Shown in pieces: positions 35,087-44,022 of a DNA stretch of 64,000 nucleotides. The notes beneath the pieces were generated by a model, which saw nothing but the letters and a program-made list of their open reading frames with translations, searched no databases and had not been told where the DNA came from. Numbering within the stretch: the first letter of the stretch is position 1; the number at the start of each line of letters is the position of its first letter. A program made the translations under genes and the position numbers. This stretch comes from Pelagilacustribacter sp045567335 (lineage in GTDB: Bacteria; Pseudomonadota; Alphaproteobacteria; Pelagibacterales; Pelagibacteraceae). Location of the stretch: the NCBI GenBank assembly GCA_045567335.1, contig JBJLCZ010000006.1:1-64000 (forward strand). Direction: 5' to 3'.

Positions 35087-35107
35087 GATTCAACCTTAAA
35101 TTGAATC
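35087..35107 (-). promoter_or_regulatory. Two GANTC methylation sites in the ccrM leader
   Basis: GATTC at 35087-35091 and GAATC at 35103-35107 lie in the 59-nt gap between rnhB and ccrM, 6 and 22 nt upstream of the chosen ATG. CcrM would methylate both. In Caulobacter, GANTC sites in the ccrM promoter/leader take part in autoregulation; a similar loop here is inference. Confidence 0.55.
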
Positions 35108-35140
35108 TACGGTCAAATAGTTTTACGTGAAAAAAGAAAT

Positions 35141-35731
35141 TTATAGTGTCTCAATTTTTTTTTGAAACAACATGTTGTGTACCGGCTTAAATTTTTTCCT
35201 GTGATGTGTGGTAATGCCAAACTTTTTTAATCCTGCCATATGTGCCTTAGTTCCATATCCAAAATTTTTTTCCCAAGCATAATTATTAAAATTTTTAGAC
35301 AAATTTATCATCAATAAATCCCTGTAAGTTTTTGCTAAAATTGATGCTGCGCTAATACACTTAATTTTTTCATCTCCTTTAATGATTGTTTTATAGTTTT
35401 TTATTCCTTTAGGAGCAAAGATACCATCTATTAAAATTAATTTAGGTTTTTTTTTAAGTTTACTTATTGCTCGCTTCATAGATAGAAGCGAGGCTTGTAA
35501 AATATTTAAATCTGAGATTTCTTGAACAGATGCCACACCGATAGCAAAATAAGAATTTTTTTTAATATAATTAGCTAATCTTATTCTATTTTGAAACTTG
35601 ATTTTTTTTGAATCTTTTAATAGATCTAAGTCAATTTTTTTACTTAAAATTACTGCTGCTGAAACAACCGGACCTGCTAAAGATCCTCTACCTACTTCAT
35701 CAACTCCTGCTGTCAAATCATTATTTTCCAA
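35141..35731 (-). CDS. rnhB: Ribonuclease HII
   Basis: Removes ribonucleotides embedded in DNA. 196 residues with GVDEVGRGSLAGPVVSAAVIL in parts: the catalytic pair D11-E12 and the glycine-rich loop. LILIDGIFAP supplies the next aspartate and ASILAKTYRD the following motif. It overlaps the uracil-DNA glycosylase gene by 11 nt upstream and precedes ccrM, an arrangement conserved in alphaproteobacteria. Confidence 0.96.
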   Translation of the reverse strand: MENNDLTAGVDEVGRGSLAGPVVSAAVILSKKIDLDLLKDSKKIKFQNRIRLANYIKKNSYFAIGVASVQEISDLNILQASLLSMKRAISKLKKKPKLILIDGIFAPKGIKNYKTIIKGDEKIKCISAASILAKTYRDLLMINLSKNFNNYAWEKNFGYGTKAHMAGLKKFGITTHHRKKFKPVHNMLFQKKIETL

Positions 35732-36434
35732 TTTTAATCTTTAATTCTAAAATCTTTTTTTTTATCATTTTTAAATCAACCCATGCTAGCTTCTTTTGAT
35801 CAGGCTGTCTCATTAGAAAAGCTGGGTGAAATGAAACAATTACAGATGTTAAACATTTTCCAATTTTCTTTGTAATCCATTTACCCCTAACTTTTGAAAT
35901 AATTTCTTTATCTCCTATTAAAGCGTTTAAAGCAGTATTACCTAATAAAATTAATATCTTGGGATTTACTATTTCTATATGTCTACATAGATAAGGTAAA
36001 TATCTTTTAATTTCATCAGCTGTAGGTTTTCTGTTTTTAGGTGGCCTATAATTCACAACATTTGTTATATAAACATTATCTCTGTCTAAATTTATTGATT
36101 TCAACATTTTGTCTAAGAGTTGACCAGCCCTACCTAAAAAAGGCAGACCCTCTTCATCCTCACTGGCGCCGGGTCCTTCAGCAACAATCATAATCTTAGA
36201 GTCCGGATGCCCATCTGCAAAAACAATATCAGTGGCATTTTTTTTTAATTCACAATTTTTAATATTTTCTATAGCTTTTTCAAGCCGTTTAAGTTGTTCT
36301 TCTTTATTTCCAGATATATTAGATTTATTTTTTTTATATCTATTAATAGATTGATTTTCATATATTAAATTATGATTAATTAAATTATAGTATTTAATTA
36401 ACTTTGTTAATTTAGTATTAATCTTTTTAACCAT
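35721..36434 (-). CDS. Uracil-DNA glycosylase, family 4-like, lacking the usual iron-sulfur cysteines
   Basis: 237 residues. The core has VAEGPGASEDEEGLPFLGRAGQLL in parts, TNVVNYRPPKNRKP and SFHPAFLMR, all typical of family 4 UDGs that excise uracil from DNA. The family's four cluster cysteines are not in place: at the first site there is CELK instead of CxxC (C61, K64), and only C150 and C194 follow. A ~45-residue lysine/asparagine-rich N terminus is present. Some alphaproteobacterial homologues share the CxLK form. It overlaps rnhB by 11 nt. Confidence 0.85.
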   Translation of the reverse strand: MVKKINTKLTKLIKYYNLINHNLIYENQSINRYKKNKSNISGNKEEQLKRLEKAIENIKNCELKKNATDIVFADGHPDSKIMIVAEGPGASEDEEGLPFLGRAGQLLDKMLKSINLDRDNVYITNVVNYRPPKNRKPTADEIKRYLPYLCRHIEIVNPKILILLGNTALNALIGDKEIISKVRGKWITKKIGKCLTSVIVSFHPAFLMRQPDQKKLAWVDLKMIKKKILELKIKIGK

Positions 36435-36447
36435 TTTGAATTTTAGT

Positions 36448-38163
36448 ATGAAAAAAATAAAAAATCACATTTTAATTATATTACAAATATTTTTTTTCCT
36501 CAGCATTTTTAATGGCGTATGTGCAAAAAATTTTGATAAATTTCTTAAAAGCGATAATATTAACAATTATTTTTCTGGAATTTTATATATTCAAGATAAT
36601 GATTACGCTAATTCCTATAAATATCTTAAAAAATTAAAAGGATTAGAAAAAGATCATTATGGATATTCTAAAATTTATCAATATTCGCTTGTAAATACTG
36701 GAAGATTTGAAGAAGCTTTTAACTACTCAAAAAAATTAGAAATAGAGGGATTAGATAATTTTGAAAGTAATCTTATTATTGCCATTTATTACCTAAAAAA
36801 TAATAATTTTAAAAATGCTCAAAAATATTTTAAAAAATTAAATCAAAATAATAGCAATGAAACATTACCAGGTTTTTTAGCAGAGTCATTAAATATTTGG
36901 TCTAAATTTATGTTAGAGGACAAAAAAATTAATCCAAATTTGATAGACGGTATACACAATAGATTTAAAAATATTAAAAAGATTCAAAAAACTTTTGCTT
37001 ATTGCTTCAGTAAATCTCCTAAAGCTGACTTATATTTTAAAAAATTAATTACAAATGAAGAAATTAATTTTTCAAGATATAATTTCTTTTACGCTAATTA
37101 TTTAAATAATAATAAAAAAAAACTAGAAGCAATAAATGTCATCAATAAATCTTTACACAAGTATCCAAAAAATATTTTATTGAATCAGTTAAAAATAGAT
37201 TTAAATACAAAAAAAATAAATAAATTTAACAACAAGTTTGATTGTACAAATATTTCAGATGTTGTTGCAGAAATATTCTATGTTGTTTCTAATGCTCTTT
37301 CATCGCAATCATTATATTCAACATCAAATTTTTACTTAAATTTATCAAAATATTTAAATGGACAATTCATTTCATTTGACATTCTACACGCTGAAAATTT
37401 TTACTTATCCGGAAATTTAACAAAAGCTAAAATTATTTATAATAAAATAAAAAAAAGAGGAGAAATATATGGCTGGTATTCTTCTAAACAAATTGCAAGA
37501 ATTTTGATAAAACAAGATAATCAAGAAGAAGCTTTAAAAATTTTAGAAAAAGAATTTAACAAACTCCCAGGTTCGAATGTTTATAATATTTACGAATATG
37601 CTGATTTTTTAAAGAATAATAAAAAATTTAAAGAATCTTTGATTTTTTTTAATGAAGTTTTAAATACAATTAACAATCAACATCCATTATTTTCAAAAGC
37701 AAGCGAGGGTAGAGGTGTAGCATATGAAAGACTAGGTAATTGGAAAAAGGCCGAACAAGACCTTTTACAATCATTAAATGTAAAACCAAAACAAGCTTAT
37801 GTTATGAATTATCTAGCTTACTCATGGATTGAAAAAGGTATTAACATCGAAAAATCTTTAGAGATGTTAGAGGAGGCAAATCAAATAAAAAAAAATGATG
37901 GATACATAATAGATTCTTTGGGATGGGCTTTATTTAAATTACAAAAATATAAAAAAGCTGAAAAGCATCTCAAGAAAGCAGTTATATTGATGCCTTCAGA
38001 TCCAGTAGTAAACGATCATTTTGCCGACGTTTTATGGATGAATTCCAAAAAAATTCAAGCAAGATATTATTGGAATTATGTTCTAAATTTAAAAGAAGCA
38101 GAAAAGGAATTAAAAGAGTCAATCAAATTAAAATTAATTTTTGGACCTAAATTAAAGATTTAA
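36448..38163 (+). CDS. Exported TPR-repeat protein
   Basis: 571 residues from ATG 36448; the TTG at 36436 would add four residues ahead of a clear signal peptide (about 1-27, ending VCA). The body is helical repeats. The C-terminal part has canonical TPR units such as GRGVAYERLGNWKKAEQDLLQSL, read in parts, and DSLGWALFKLQKYKKAEKHLKKA (about 420-510). TPR proteins scaffold other proteins, and a periplasmic or lipid-surface role is likely, but there is no specific function. A TPR gene upstream of ispE is common in alphaproteobacteria. ispE follows after 6 nt. Confidence 0.85.
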   Translation: MKKIKNHILIILQIFFFLSIFNGVCAKNFDKFLKSDNINNYFSGILYIQDNDYANSYKYLKKLKGLEKDHYGYSKIYQYSLVNTGRFEEAFNYSKKLEIEGLDNFESNLIIAIYYLKNNNFKNAQKYFKKLNQNNSNETLPGFLAESLNIWSKFMLEDKKINPNLIDGIHNRFKNIKKIQKTFAYCFSKSPKADLYFKKLITNEEINFSRYNFFYANYLNNNKKKLEAINVINKSLHKYPKNILLNQLKIDLNTKKINKFNNKFDCTNISDVVAEIFYVVSNALSSQSLYSTSNFYLNLSKYLNGQFISFDILHAENFYLSGNLTKAKIIYNKIKKRGEIYGWYSSKQIARILIKQDNQEEALKILEKEFNKLPGSNVYNIYEYADFLKNNKKFKESLIFFNEVLNTINNQHPLFSKASEGRGVAYERLGNWKKAEQDLLQSLNVKPKQAYVMNYLAYSWIEKGINIEKSLEMLEEANQIKKNDGYIIDSLGWALFKLQKYKKAEKHLKKAVILMPSDPVVNDHFADVLWMNSKKIQARYYWNYVLNLKEAEKELKESIKLKLIFGPKLKI

Positions 38164-38169
38164 CAATTT

Positions 38170-39009
38170 ATGATTAAGTCATACGGAAAAATTAACCTTT
38201 CATTAAGAGTTTTAAAAAAAATGAAAAATGGATTTCATGACATTCAATCAAATAATGTATTAATAAATATATACGATGATATTTTTATTACTAAAAGAAA
38301 AAATAATAGAGATTTAATAGTCTTTAAAGGAAATCATAAAAAATTTATTAGTAAGCTTCAAAATTCAGTTATAAAAACTATGAAAATTTTAAGAATTAAA
38401 AAAATTATAGATAAAAATATTTTTTATAAAATAATAATAAATAAAAAAATACCAGTATTTGGTGGGTTAGGTGGAGGAACAAGTAATTCTGCATTTATAG
38501 TTAAGTATTTTCAGACAAAAAAAATTAGTAACTCTGTAATAAAAAACTTTGAAAAAGAAGTAGGCACAGATTTTAGACTATTTTTTTATAAACAATCTTT
38601 TCAAAAAAAATTAGGTATCATTGATGAATACGAAAAAAAATATAAATTACATATTATTATTATTTATCCAAATTTTAAATGCTCTACAAAAAATATCTAT
38701 TCTAAGGTCAAATCTTACAGTCATGTTTCTAAAATAGATTTTTCTAGGAGAAGGAATTTGATAAAATATATTGAATTATTAAAAAAAGAAAAAAATGACC
38801 TGCAAAAAATAGTAGTATCAAAATTTAATAAGATTAAGAAAATAATCGATTTTATATCTGCTCAAAAAGGCTGTAGCTTTTCAAGAATAACAGGCTCTGG
38901 ATCAGTTTGTTTTGGTATATTTAAAAGTGAAAGTTCAGCTAAAATGGGATTAAAAATAATTAAAAAAAAATTTCCAAATTATTGGTGTGCGTATACTTAT
39001 ACTATTTAA
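38170..39009 (+). CDS. ispE: 4-diphosphocytidyl-2-C-methyl-D-erythritol kinase
   Basis: GHMP kinase of the MEP isoprenoid pathway. The 279 residues begin MIKSYGKINLSLRVL, the usual IspE opening with the substrate lysine. The ATP loop is PVFGGLGGGTSNSAF, and the late GSGSVCFGIF corresponds to the third GHMP motif. The protein is lysine-rich and divergent but the motifs are in order. It follows the TPR gene and precedes tRNA-Gln. It feeds the same pathway as ispH in this window. Confidence 0.93.
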   Translation: MIKSYGKINLSLRVLKKMKNGFHDIQSNNVLINIYDDIFITKRKNNRDLIVFKGNHKKFISKLQNSVIKTMKILRIKKIIDKNIFYKIIINKKIPVFGGLGGGTSNSAFIVKYFQTKKISNSVIKNFEKEVGTDFRLFFYKQSFQKKLGIIDEYEKKYKLHIIIIYPNFKCSTKNIYSKVKSYSHVSKIDFSRRRNLIKYIELLKKEKNDLQKIVVSKFNKIKKIIDFISAQKGCSFSRITGSGSVCFGIFKSESSAKMGLKIIKKKFPNYWCAYTYTI

Positions 39010-39044
39010 TTATATCTCTTTATGATATATCAACACAATAACAA

Positions 39045-39118
39045 TGGGGCATAGCCAAGCGGTAAGGCAGTGGTTTTTGATACCACCATCCTAGGTTCGA
39101 ATCCTAGTGCCCCAGCCA
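39045..39118 (+). tRNA. tRNA-Gln(TTG)
   Basis: 74 nt with genome-encoded CCA. Acceptor TGGGGCA/TGCCCCA pairs over 7 bp with discriminator G. The anticodon stem GTGGT/ACCAC encloses TTTTGAT (anticodon TTG, glutamine). T arm CTAGG-TTCGAAT-CCTAG. The U1-A72 pair is typical of tRNA-Gln. It ends only 7 nt before the cca ATG. Confidence 0.96.
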
Positions 39119-39125
39119 AATAAAA

Positions 39126-40409
39126 ATGAATAAATTTTTTTTTAATAAAAACTTAGTTAAAAAAATTAAAAATTTTTTCTTTCCTTTTTACAAAACAAAA
39201 GAGGCTAGAATCATATTTAATATTTTTAACGAAGGTCAATTAAAAAATAAAAATATTGCCATGTTTGTTGGGGGGTGTGTTAGAAAATATTTAAAAAATG
39301 AAAAAATTGATGACATCGATATCGCTACAGTTTTAACACCTGAGGAAATTAAACAAAAATTTAGCAAAACAAATGTTAAAGTTATTGAAACAGGTTTGGA
39401 TCATGGCACATTAACTCTAATAATTAATGATAAAAAATTTGAAGTAACTACATTAAGAAAAGACACTGAAAATTTTGGAAGACACGCTACAGTTTCATTC
39501 TTAGAGGATTGGAAAATGGATTCTGAGCGAAGAGATTTTACAATAAATTCAATTTACCTCGATCAAAAAGGAAAAATATTTGATCCTCAGTTAGGTATTC
39601 AAGATCTCAAAAATAATTTTGTCAAATTTATTGGTAACCCAAATCAAAGAATACAAGAAGATTACCTTAGAATTATAAGGTTTTTAAGATTTTCAATACA
39701 ATATGATAGCAACGCAGACATTGAAACTATACAAGCACTAAAACTAAATCTAAATGGAATAAAATTTCTTTCAAAAGAAAGGATCTTAAGTGAATTGGTG
39801 AAGATATTAAGTTTAAAAAATTTTAGCAATATTTTAAAACATAAAAATAAAAAAGAAATTTTTTTAATGATATTTCCCGAATTTATAAATTTAAATTTTT
39901 TAAGTAAGATAAAATTCCTTTCAAAATTTGAAAAAAATGAAATTGATACAAATATACTTTTAGCGACCATGTTAATTGATAAAACTAATAATCATGAGTA
40001 TTTTTGCCATAAATACAAAACATCAAATTATATAAAGGATCAATTAAGTTTTTTCGCAACTACATTAGAGGAATATGATTTAGATAAGCAATTTTTTAAA
40101 AAAAACCTAAAAAAAAATATATATTTTTTAGGCAAAAACAGATTAAAAAAATTTAACTTATTTTTATTTTTAAAAAATTCAAAATTATCTTTGAAAAAAT
40201 ATAATGAAATTACAACAAGTATATCCAAGACTTTAGTCCCAGAATTTCCTTATAACGGAAAATATTTAATAAAAAAGGGTTTGGTAGAAGGCAAGAAAGT
40301 AGGATTAGCTATTAAAGAACTTGAGAGAGCTTGGTTAAAAAATAATTTTTTTTTAAATAGCAAAAGCATCGTGACTATAGTTAATAAAGTAAAAAATCAA
40401 ACATATTGA
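39126..40409 (+). CDS. cca: CCA tRNA nucleotidyltransferase / poly(A) polymerase family (class II)
   Basis: Repairs or adds the CCA end of tRNAs. 427 residues; the nucleotidyltransferase head has FVGGCVRKYL (GGxVR motif), DDIDIAT (the DxD metal pair) and RRDFTINSIYLD. The RNA-binding neck with EDYLRIIRFLRFS follows, then a helical body and tail. The poly(A) polymerase branch cannot be excluded by motifs alone. It begins 7 nt after tRNA-Gln with no Shine-Dalgarno, and converges on greA with a 13-bp overlap. Confidence 0.92.
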   Translation: MNKFFFNKNLVKKIKNFFFPFYKTKEARIIFNIFNEGQLKNKNIAMFVGGCVRKYLKNEKIDDIDIATVLTPEEIKQKFSKTNVKVIETGLDHGTLTLIINDKKFEVTTLRKDTENFGRHATVSFLEDWKMDSERRDFTINSIYLDQKGKIFDPQLGIQDLKNNFVKFIGNPNQRIQEDYLRIIRFLRFSIQYDSNADIETIQALKLNLNGIKFLSKERILSELVKILSLKNFSNILKHKNKKEIFLMIFPEFINLNFLSKIKFLSKFEKNEIDTNILLATMLIDKTNNHEYFCHKYKTSNYIKDQLSFFATTLEEYDLDKQFFKKNLKKNIYFLGKNRLKKFNLFLFLKNSKLSLKKYNEITTSISKTLVPEFPYNGKYLIKKGLVEGKKVGLAIKELERAWLKNNFFLNSKSIVTIVNKVKNQTY

Positions 40410-40873
40410 ACATTTAGAATCTGAAAGCTTCTATCTCCTGAAGGAGTATTGACGGAAACCATATCTTCAACATTTTTTCCTATTAAAGCTTTTCCAATAG
40501 GAGATCTAAAAAATATTAAATTTTTTGAAATATCAGCTTCATCTTGTCCTACAATCTTATATTTAGTTTTTTTATCATTTTCTAGATCTTTGACACTTAC
40601 AGTCGAACCAAATATAACTTTACCGTTATTTTCAATTTTTGTAACATCTATAACGTTTGCTCGTGCTATCATATCATTTATAGCTATTACTCTACTTTCG
40701 ATTTGAGCCTGTTGTTCTTTCGCAGCATGATATTCAGCATTTTCTTTAAGATCGCCATGAGAACGAGCTTCAGCTATGGCAGCAACTATTTCTGGTCTTT
40801 TGATATTTACTAAGTTTTTAAGTTCAGCTTTAAGTTTTTCTAAGCCAGTTAATGTAATGGGTTCTTTATCCAT
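40397..40873 (-). CDS. greA: Transcription elongation factor GreA
   Basis: Rescues backtracked RNA polymerase by stimulating transcript cleavage. 158 residues, normal length. The N-terminal coiled coil has RPEIVAAIAEARSHGDLKENAEYHAAKEQQ in parts, with the acidic tip DLKENAEY. The C-terminal FKBP-like domain ends with SPIGKALIGKNVEDMV. It is 1 nt after the hemF stop on the same strand. Confidence 0.97.
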   Translation of the reverse strand: MDKEPITLTGLEKLKAELKNLVNIKRPEIVAAIAEARSHGDLKENAEYHAAKEQQAQIESRVIAINDMIARANVIDVTKIENNGKVIFGSTVSVKDLENDKKTKYKIVGQDEADISKNLIFFRSPIGKALIGKNVEDMVSVNTPSGDRSFQILNVQYV

Positions 40874-40874
40874 A

Positions 40875-41708
40875 TTATTTCCATTTAGGGTTTGGAGGTA
40901 ATGACATCAAAATAGATTTTATATCACCCTCAGAATTTAGCCCAAACTTTGTACCTCTATCATATAATAAATTAAATTCTATATATTTACCTCTTTTTAT
41001 CATTTGTTTTTCTTTATCTTTTTTATTCCATCTTTTTTTAATTTTATTTAATACTATTTCTTTGGTTATATCTACAAATTGAAGACCTAACTCTCTAACA
41101 AATTTAAAATTATTTTCCCAATTTGATTGCTCATAATCAAAAAATAATCCCCCTATGCCCCTAGCTTCTTTTCTGTGAGGAATATAAAAATATTGATCAC
41201 ATAATTTTTTATATTTATAATAATTTTTATTATTACTGTAACAAATTTTTTTTAGTTTTTGATGTATCTTATTTTTTTCAATAATATCATTAAAACTTGG
41301 TGTAACATCCATTCCTCCACCAAACCATTCTTTTGTAGTTGCAATAAATCTAGTGTTAAAATGTAAAGCAGGCATTTTAGGATTTTTCATATGTGCTACA
41401 ACTGAAACTCCTGCAGCCCAATATTTTCCGTTTTTATTTGCACCTAATATGTGCGATCGATATTCTTTTTTAAAAGTTCCCTTTACCAATGATTTATTTA
41501 TACCTAATTTATCAAATATCTTTCCTCCTGTTAATAAATATGAAACTCCCCCTCCTTCATTTTTATTTTTTTTTACCCAAGTATTTTTTTTGAATTTAAT
41601 TTTTTTTTTTGAATGATTATTTTCTAATTTTATAAATTCTTGGCATATCTGAAATTGAAGAAATTCAAACCAATTATTAATTAATTTTTTTTTTGCAAAT
41701 ATGTTCAT
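40875..41708 (-). CDS. hemF: Oxygen-dependent coproporphyrinogen III oxidase
   Basis: Converts coproporphyrinogen III to protoporphyrinogen IX using O2, in heme synthesis. 277 residues, slightly short for the family. Landmarks are HFNTRFI (metal histidine), EWFGGGMDVTPSF, IPHRKEARGIGGLFFD and YIEFNLLYDRGTKFGL. It overlaps trmL by 4 nt upstream. The O2-dependent enzyme fits an obligately aerobic lifestyle together with the cytochrome oxidase genes. Confidence 0.97.
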   Translation of the reverse strand: MNIFAKKKLINNWFEFLQFQICQEFIKLENNHSKKKIKFKKNTWVKKNKNEGGGVSYLLTGGKIFDKLGINKSLVKGTFKKEYRSHILGANKNGKYWAAGVSVVAHMKNPKMPALHFNTRFIATTKEWFGGGMDVTPSFNDIIEKNKIHQKLKKICYSNNKNYYKYKKLCDQYFYIPHRKEARGIGGLFFDYEQSNWENNFKFVRELGLQFVDITKEIVLNKIKKRWNKKDKEKQMIKRGKYIEFNLLYDRGTKFGLNSEGDIKSILMSLPPNPKWK

Positions 41709-42160
41709 AAAGAATTAAAATTATTTTGCCTTAATGCCTCGGATATAACTACTGCTACTGAGATAGCAATATTAAGAGATCTAGTATTTGATTGCATTGG
41801 AATTTTTAGTTTATCTTTAATTTCAGCATGAATATTTTTTGGAACACCCGCACTTTCTTTTCCGAATATAAGCATATCTTTATCCATAAATTTAAAATTA
41901 TGATAATATTTTTTAGCTTTTGTAGTAATTAAAATAAATCTTGATTTTGAATTTTTCATTTTAAAGTTGTTATAATCTTTGTATTTATAAATTTTTGTAA
42001 AATTCGCATAATCCATTGCGACTCGTTTAAACCTTTTATCTTCAAGATTGAAAGCGCAAGGACCAATAATATGTATATTTAACTTAAAACAGGCTCCCAA
42101 TCTAACGATAGCAGCCGTATTTTGTGGTATATCTGGTTGATATAACGCAATATTTACCAT
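41705..42160 (-). CDS. trmL: tRNA (cytidine/uridine-34-2'-O)-methyltransferase
   Basis: A single-domain SPOUT methylase for the tRNA wobble base. The protein opens MVNIALYQPDIPQNTAAIVRL in parts, as TrmL proteins do, so I prefer ATG 42160 (151 residues) over ATG 42172 four codons upstream. The SAM knot is in LIFGKESAGVP and the C-terminal knot in QSNTRSLNIAISVAV. It heads the minus-strand trmL-hemF-greA set, divergent from petA. Confidence 0.93.
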   Translation of the reverse strand: MVNIALYQPDIPQNTAAIVRLGACFKLNIHIIGPCAFNLEDKRFKRVAMDYANFTKIYKYKDYNNFKMKNSKSRFILITTKAKKYYHNFKFMDKDMLIFGKESAGVPKNIHAEIKDKLKIPMQSNTRSLNIAISVAVVISEALRQNNFNSL

Positions 42161-42235
42161 TTTATGTGTCATTCTGAACCCTAGAAAATATTTATTTTTA
42201 GTTTTATTTAAGTATTAAAATAGTAAACATCTTAT

Positions 42236-42757
42236 ATGGATAAACCAGAAAAAAAAACTAATAGAAGAGATTTTTTGTACACTGCAAGTTACACGATTGG
42301 AGCTTTTGGAGTTGGATCTATAATTTGGCCTTTAATTCATCAAATGAATCCTGATAAGGCTCAACAAGCTCTTGCCACAACTGAAGTGGATATAAGTCAG
42401 GTAGAACCTGGAAACTCGATTACTGTATTGTGGAGAGGTAAACCAGTTTTTTTAAAAAGAAGAACTCAAGAAGAAATAGATGAAGCTAGATCAGTTTCAT
42501 TAAAAGAATTACCAGATCCGCAAAAAGATGAAGAAAGAGTAAAAAATGGTAAAGATGAATGGTTAGTTATGCTTGGTGTTTGCACACATTTAGGTTGTGT
42601 GCCACTTAAAGATAAAGGAGACTACAATGGATGGTTTTGCCCTTGTCATGGCTCTCATTATGATGTTTCAGGCAGAATTAGAAAAGGACCTGCGCCTAAA
42701 AATATGGAAATACCTAAATACGAATTTGTAAACAACAACACGATTAAAATAGGTTAA
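42236..42757 (+). CDS. petA: Ubiquinol-cytochrome c reductase Rieske iron-sulfur subunit
   Basis: Carries electrons from ubiquinol to cytochrome c1. 173 residues with a twin-arginine-like start NRRDFLY (about 9-15) before a membrane helix, as expected for Tat-exported Rieske proteins. The [2Fe-2S] ligands are in CTHLGC (C116, H118) and CPCHGSHYD (C135, H138), with C121 and C137 as the disulfide pair. First gene of petABC, 5 nt before petB. Confidence 0.98.
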   Translation: MDKPEKKTNRRDFLYTASYTIGAFGVGSIIWPLIHQMNPDKAQQALATTEVDISQVEPGNSITVLWRGKPVFLKRRTQEEIDEARSVSLKELPDPQKDEERVKNGKDEWLVMLGVCTHLGCVPLKDKGDYNGWFCPCHGSHYDVSGRIRKGPAPKNMEIPKYEFVNNNTIKIG

Positions 42758-42762
42758 CGATT

Positions 42763-44022
42763 ATGAGTGATAAAGAGTATATTCCAAAATCTAAAGCTGG
42801 CAAATGGTTTAATGATAGATTGCCTTTACTTTCTTTAGTTTCCCATTTGACTGATTACCCAACTCCTAAAAATTTAAATTATTGGTGGACATTCGGTGGA
42901 ATTTTAACTTTTTGTTTATTAACTCAAATTATAACAGGAATTGTACTTGCTATGCATTATGTTGCACACGCAGATTTAGCATTTGGAAGTGTCGAACATA
43001 TAATGAGAGATGTTAATTATGGATGGTTAATTAGGTATATTCACAGTAATGGAGCCTCAATGTTTTTTTTAGCTGTTTATATTCATATTTTTAGATCTTT
43101 ATTTTATGGATCTTATAAATCTCCAAGGGAAGTAATTTGGATAATAGGAATTTTAATTTATATTTTAATGATGGCAGCTGCATTTATGGGTTATGTTTTG
43201 CCATGGGGTCAAATGAGTTTTTGGGGTGCAACTGTTATTACAAACCTATTTAGCGCTATTCCTCTTATTGGTGATAGTATAACCACTTGGCTTTGGGGAG
43301 CCTATTCAGTTGATAATCCAACTTTAAATAGATTTTTTAGCTTGCATTATTTAATTCCGTTTTTAATTATGGGGTTAGTCGTATTACATATATGGGCTTT
43401 ACACGTTCCAGGAAATAACAATCCAGTTGGGATAGATATAAAAAAACCTTCAAGAGACACAGTTCCTTTTCATCCTTATATAACTATTAAAGATACTTTT
43501 GCTTTATTGATGTTTGCGATGATTTTTGCAGGATTTGTATTTTTTGCACCAAATGTTTTAGGTCATTCTGATAATTATATTCCTGCGAACCCGATGGTTA
43601 CGCCAGCACATATTGTTCCAGAATGGTACTTACTGCCTTTCTATGCAATTTTAAGATCAGTACCAGATAAGTTAGGAGGAGTAATATTAATGTTTGGTGC
43701 AATATTTATACTTGTCATTCTTCCTTGGTTAGATACTTCAAAAGTAAGATCAACAGTATTTAGACCTATATATAGACAGTTTTTTTGGATATTAATCATT
43801 GACGTACTAATGTTAGGTTATATGGGGGCCATGCCAGCAGAAGGCATATATTTAGTCTCTGCAAGAGTTGGCACTGTTTATTATTTTTTACATTTCTTAG
43901 TAATTTTACCAGTCGTAGGGTTTTTAGAAAAAACAGATCCAATACCAGCAAGTATATCTGAACCAGTTATGACTGGATCAGCAGAACCTTCTTTAGCTAA
44001 GAAACATAATGAAAATATTTAA
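42763..44022 (+). CDS. petB: Cytochrome b of the bc1 complex
   Basis: Diheme membrane subunit with quinol oxidation and reduction sites. 419 residues and about eight helices. Heme-binding histidines lie in AMHYVAH, RYIHSNGASMFF with VYIHIFRS, and the later SLHYLIP and ALHVPG. The Qo-site motif is PEWYLLPFYAILRS. The C-terminal extension is typical of bacterial cytochrome b. It overlaps petC by 14 nt. Confidence 0.98.
   Translation: MSDKEYIPKSKAGKWFNDRLPLLSLVSHLTDYPTPKNLNYWWTFGGILTFCLLTQIITGIVLAMHYVAHADLAFGSVEHIMRDVNYGWLIRYIHSNGASMFFLAVYIHIFRSLFYGSYKSPREVIWIIGILIYILMMAAAFMGYVLPWGQMSFWGATVITNLFSAIPLIGDSITTWLWGAYSVDNPTLNRFFSLHYLIPFLIMGLVVLHIWALHVPGNNNPVGIDIKKPSRDTVPFHPYITIKDTFALLMFAMIFAGFVFFAPNVLGHSDNYIPANPMVTPAHIVPEWYLLPFYAILRSVPDKLGGVILMFGAIFILVILPWLDTSKVRSTVFRPIYRQFFWILIIDVLMLGYMGAMPAEGIYLVSARVGTVYYFLHFLVILPVVGFLEKTDPIPASISEPVMTGSAEPSLAKKHNENI

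Noticed and set aside
35081..35093. TTG at 35093 as the ccrM start
   Set aside because: ATG at 35081 gives the family-like N terminus MSKFINKIINGDC, and the TTG overlaps a GANTC site in the leader. The same reasoning favoured ATG starts for rsmE (11243), trxB (62339) and the midA-like gene (50009).
42173..42235. Promoter upstream of petA
   Set aside because: A TAAAAT -10-like hexamer exists at 42216-42221 but the -35 region is poor; a promoter must exist here or nearby, yet I cannot place it.
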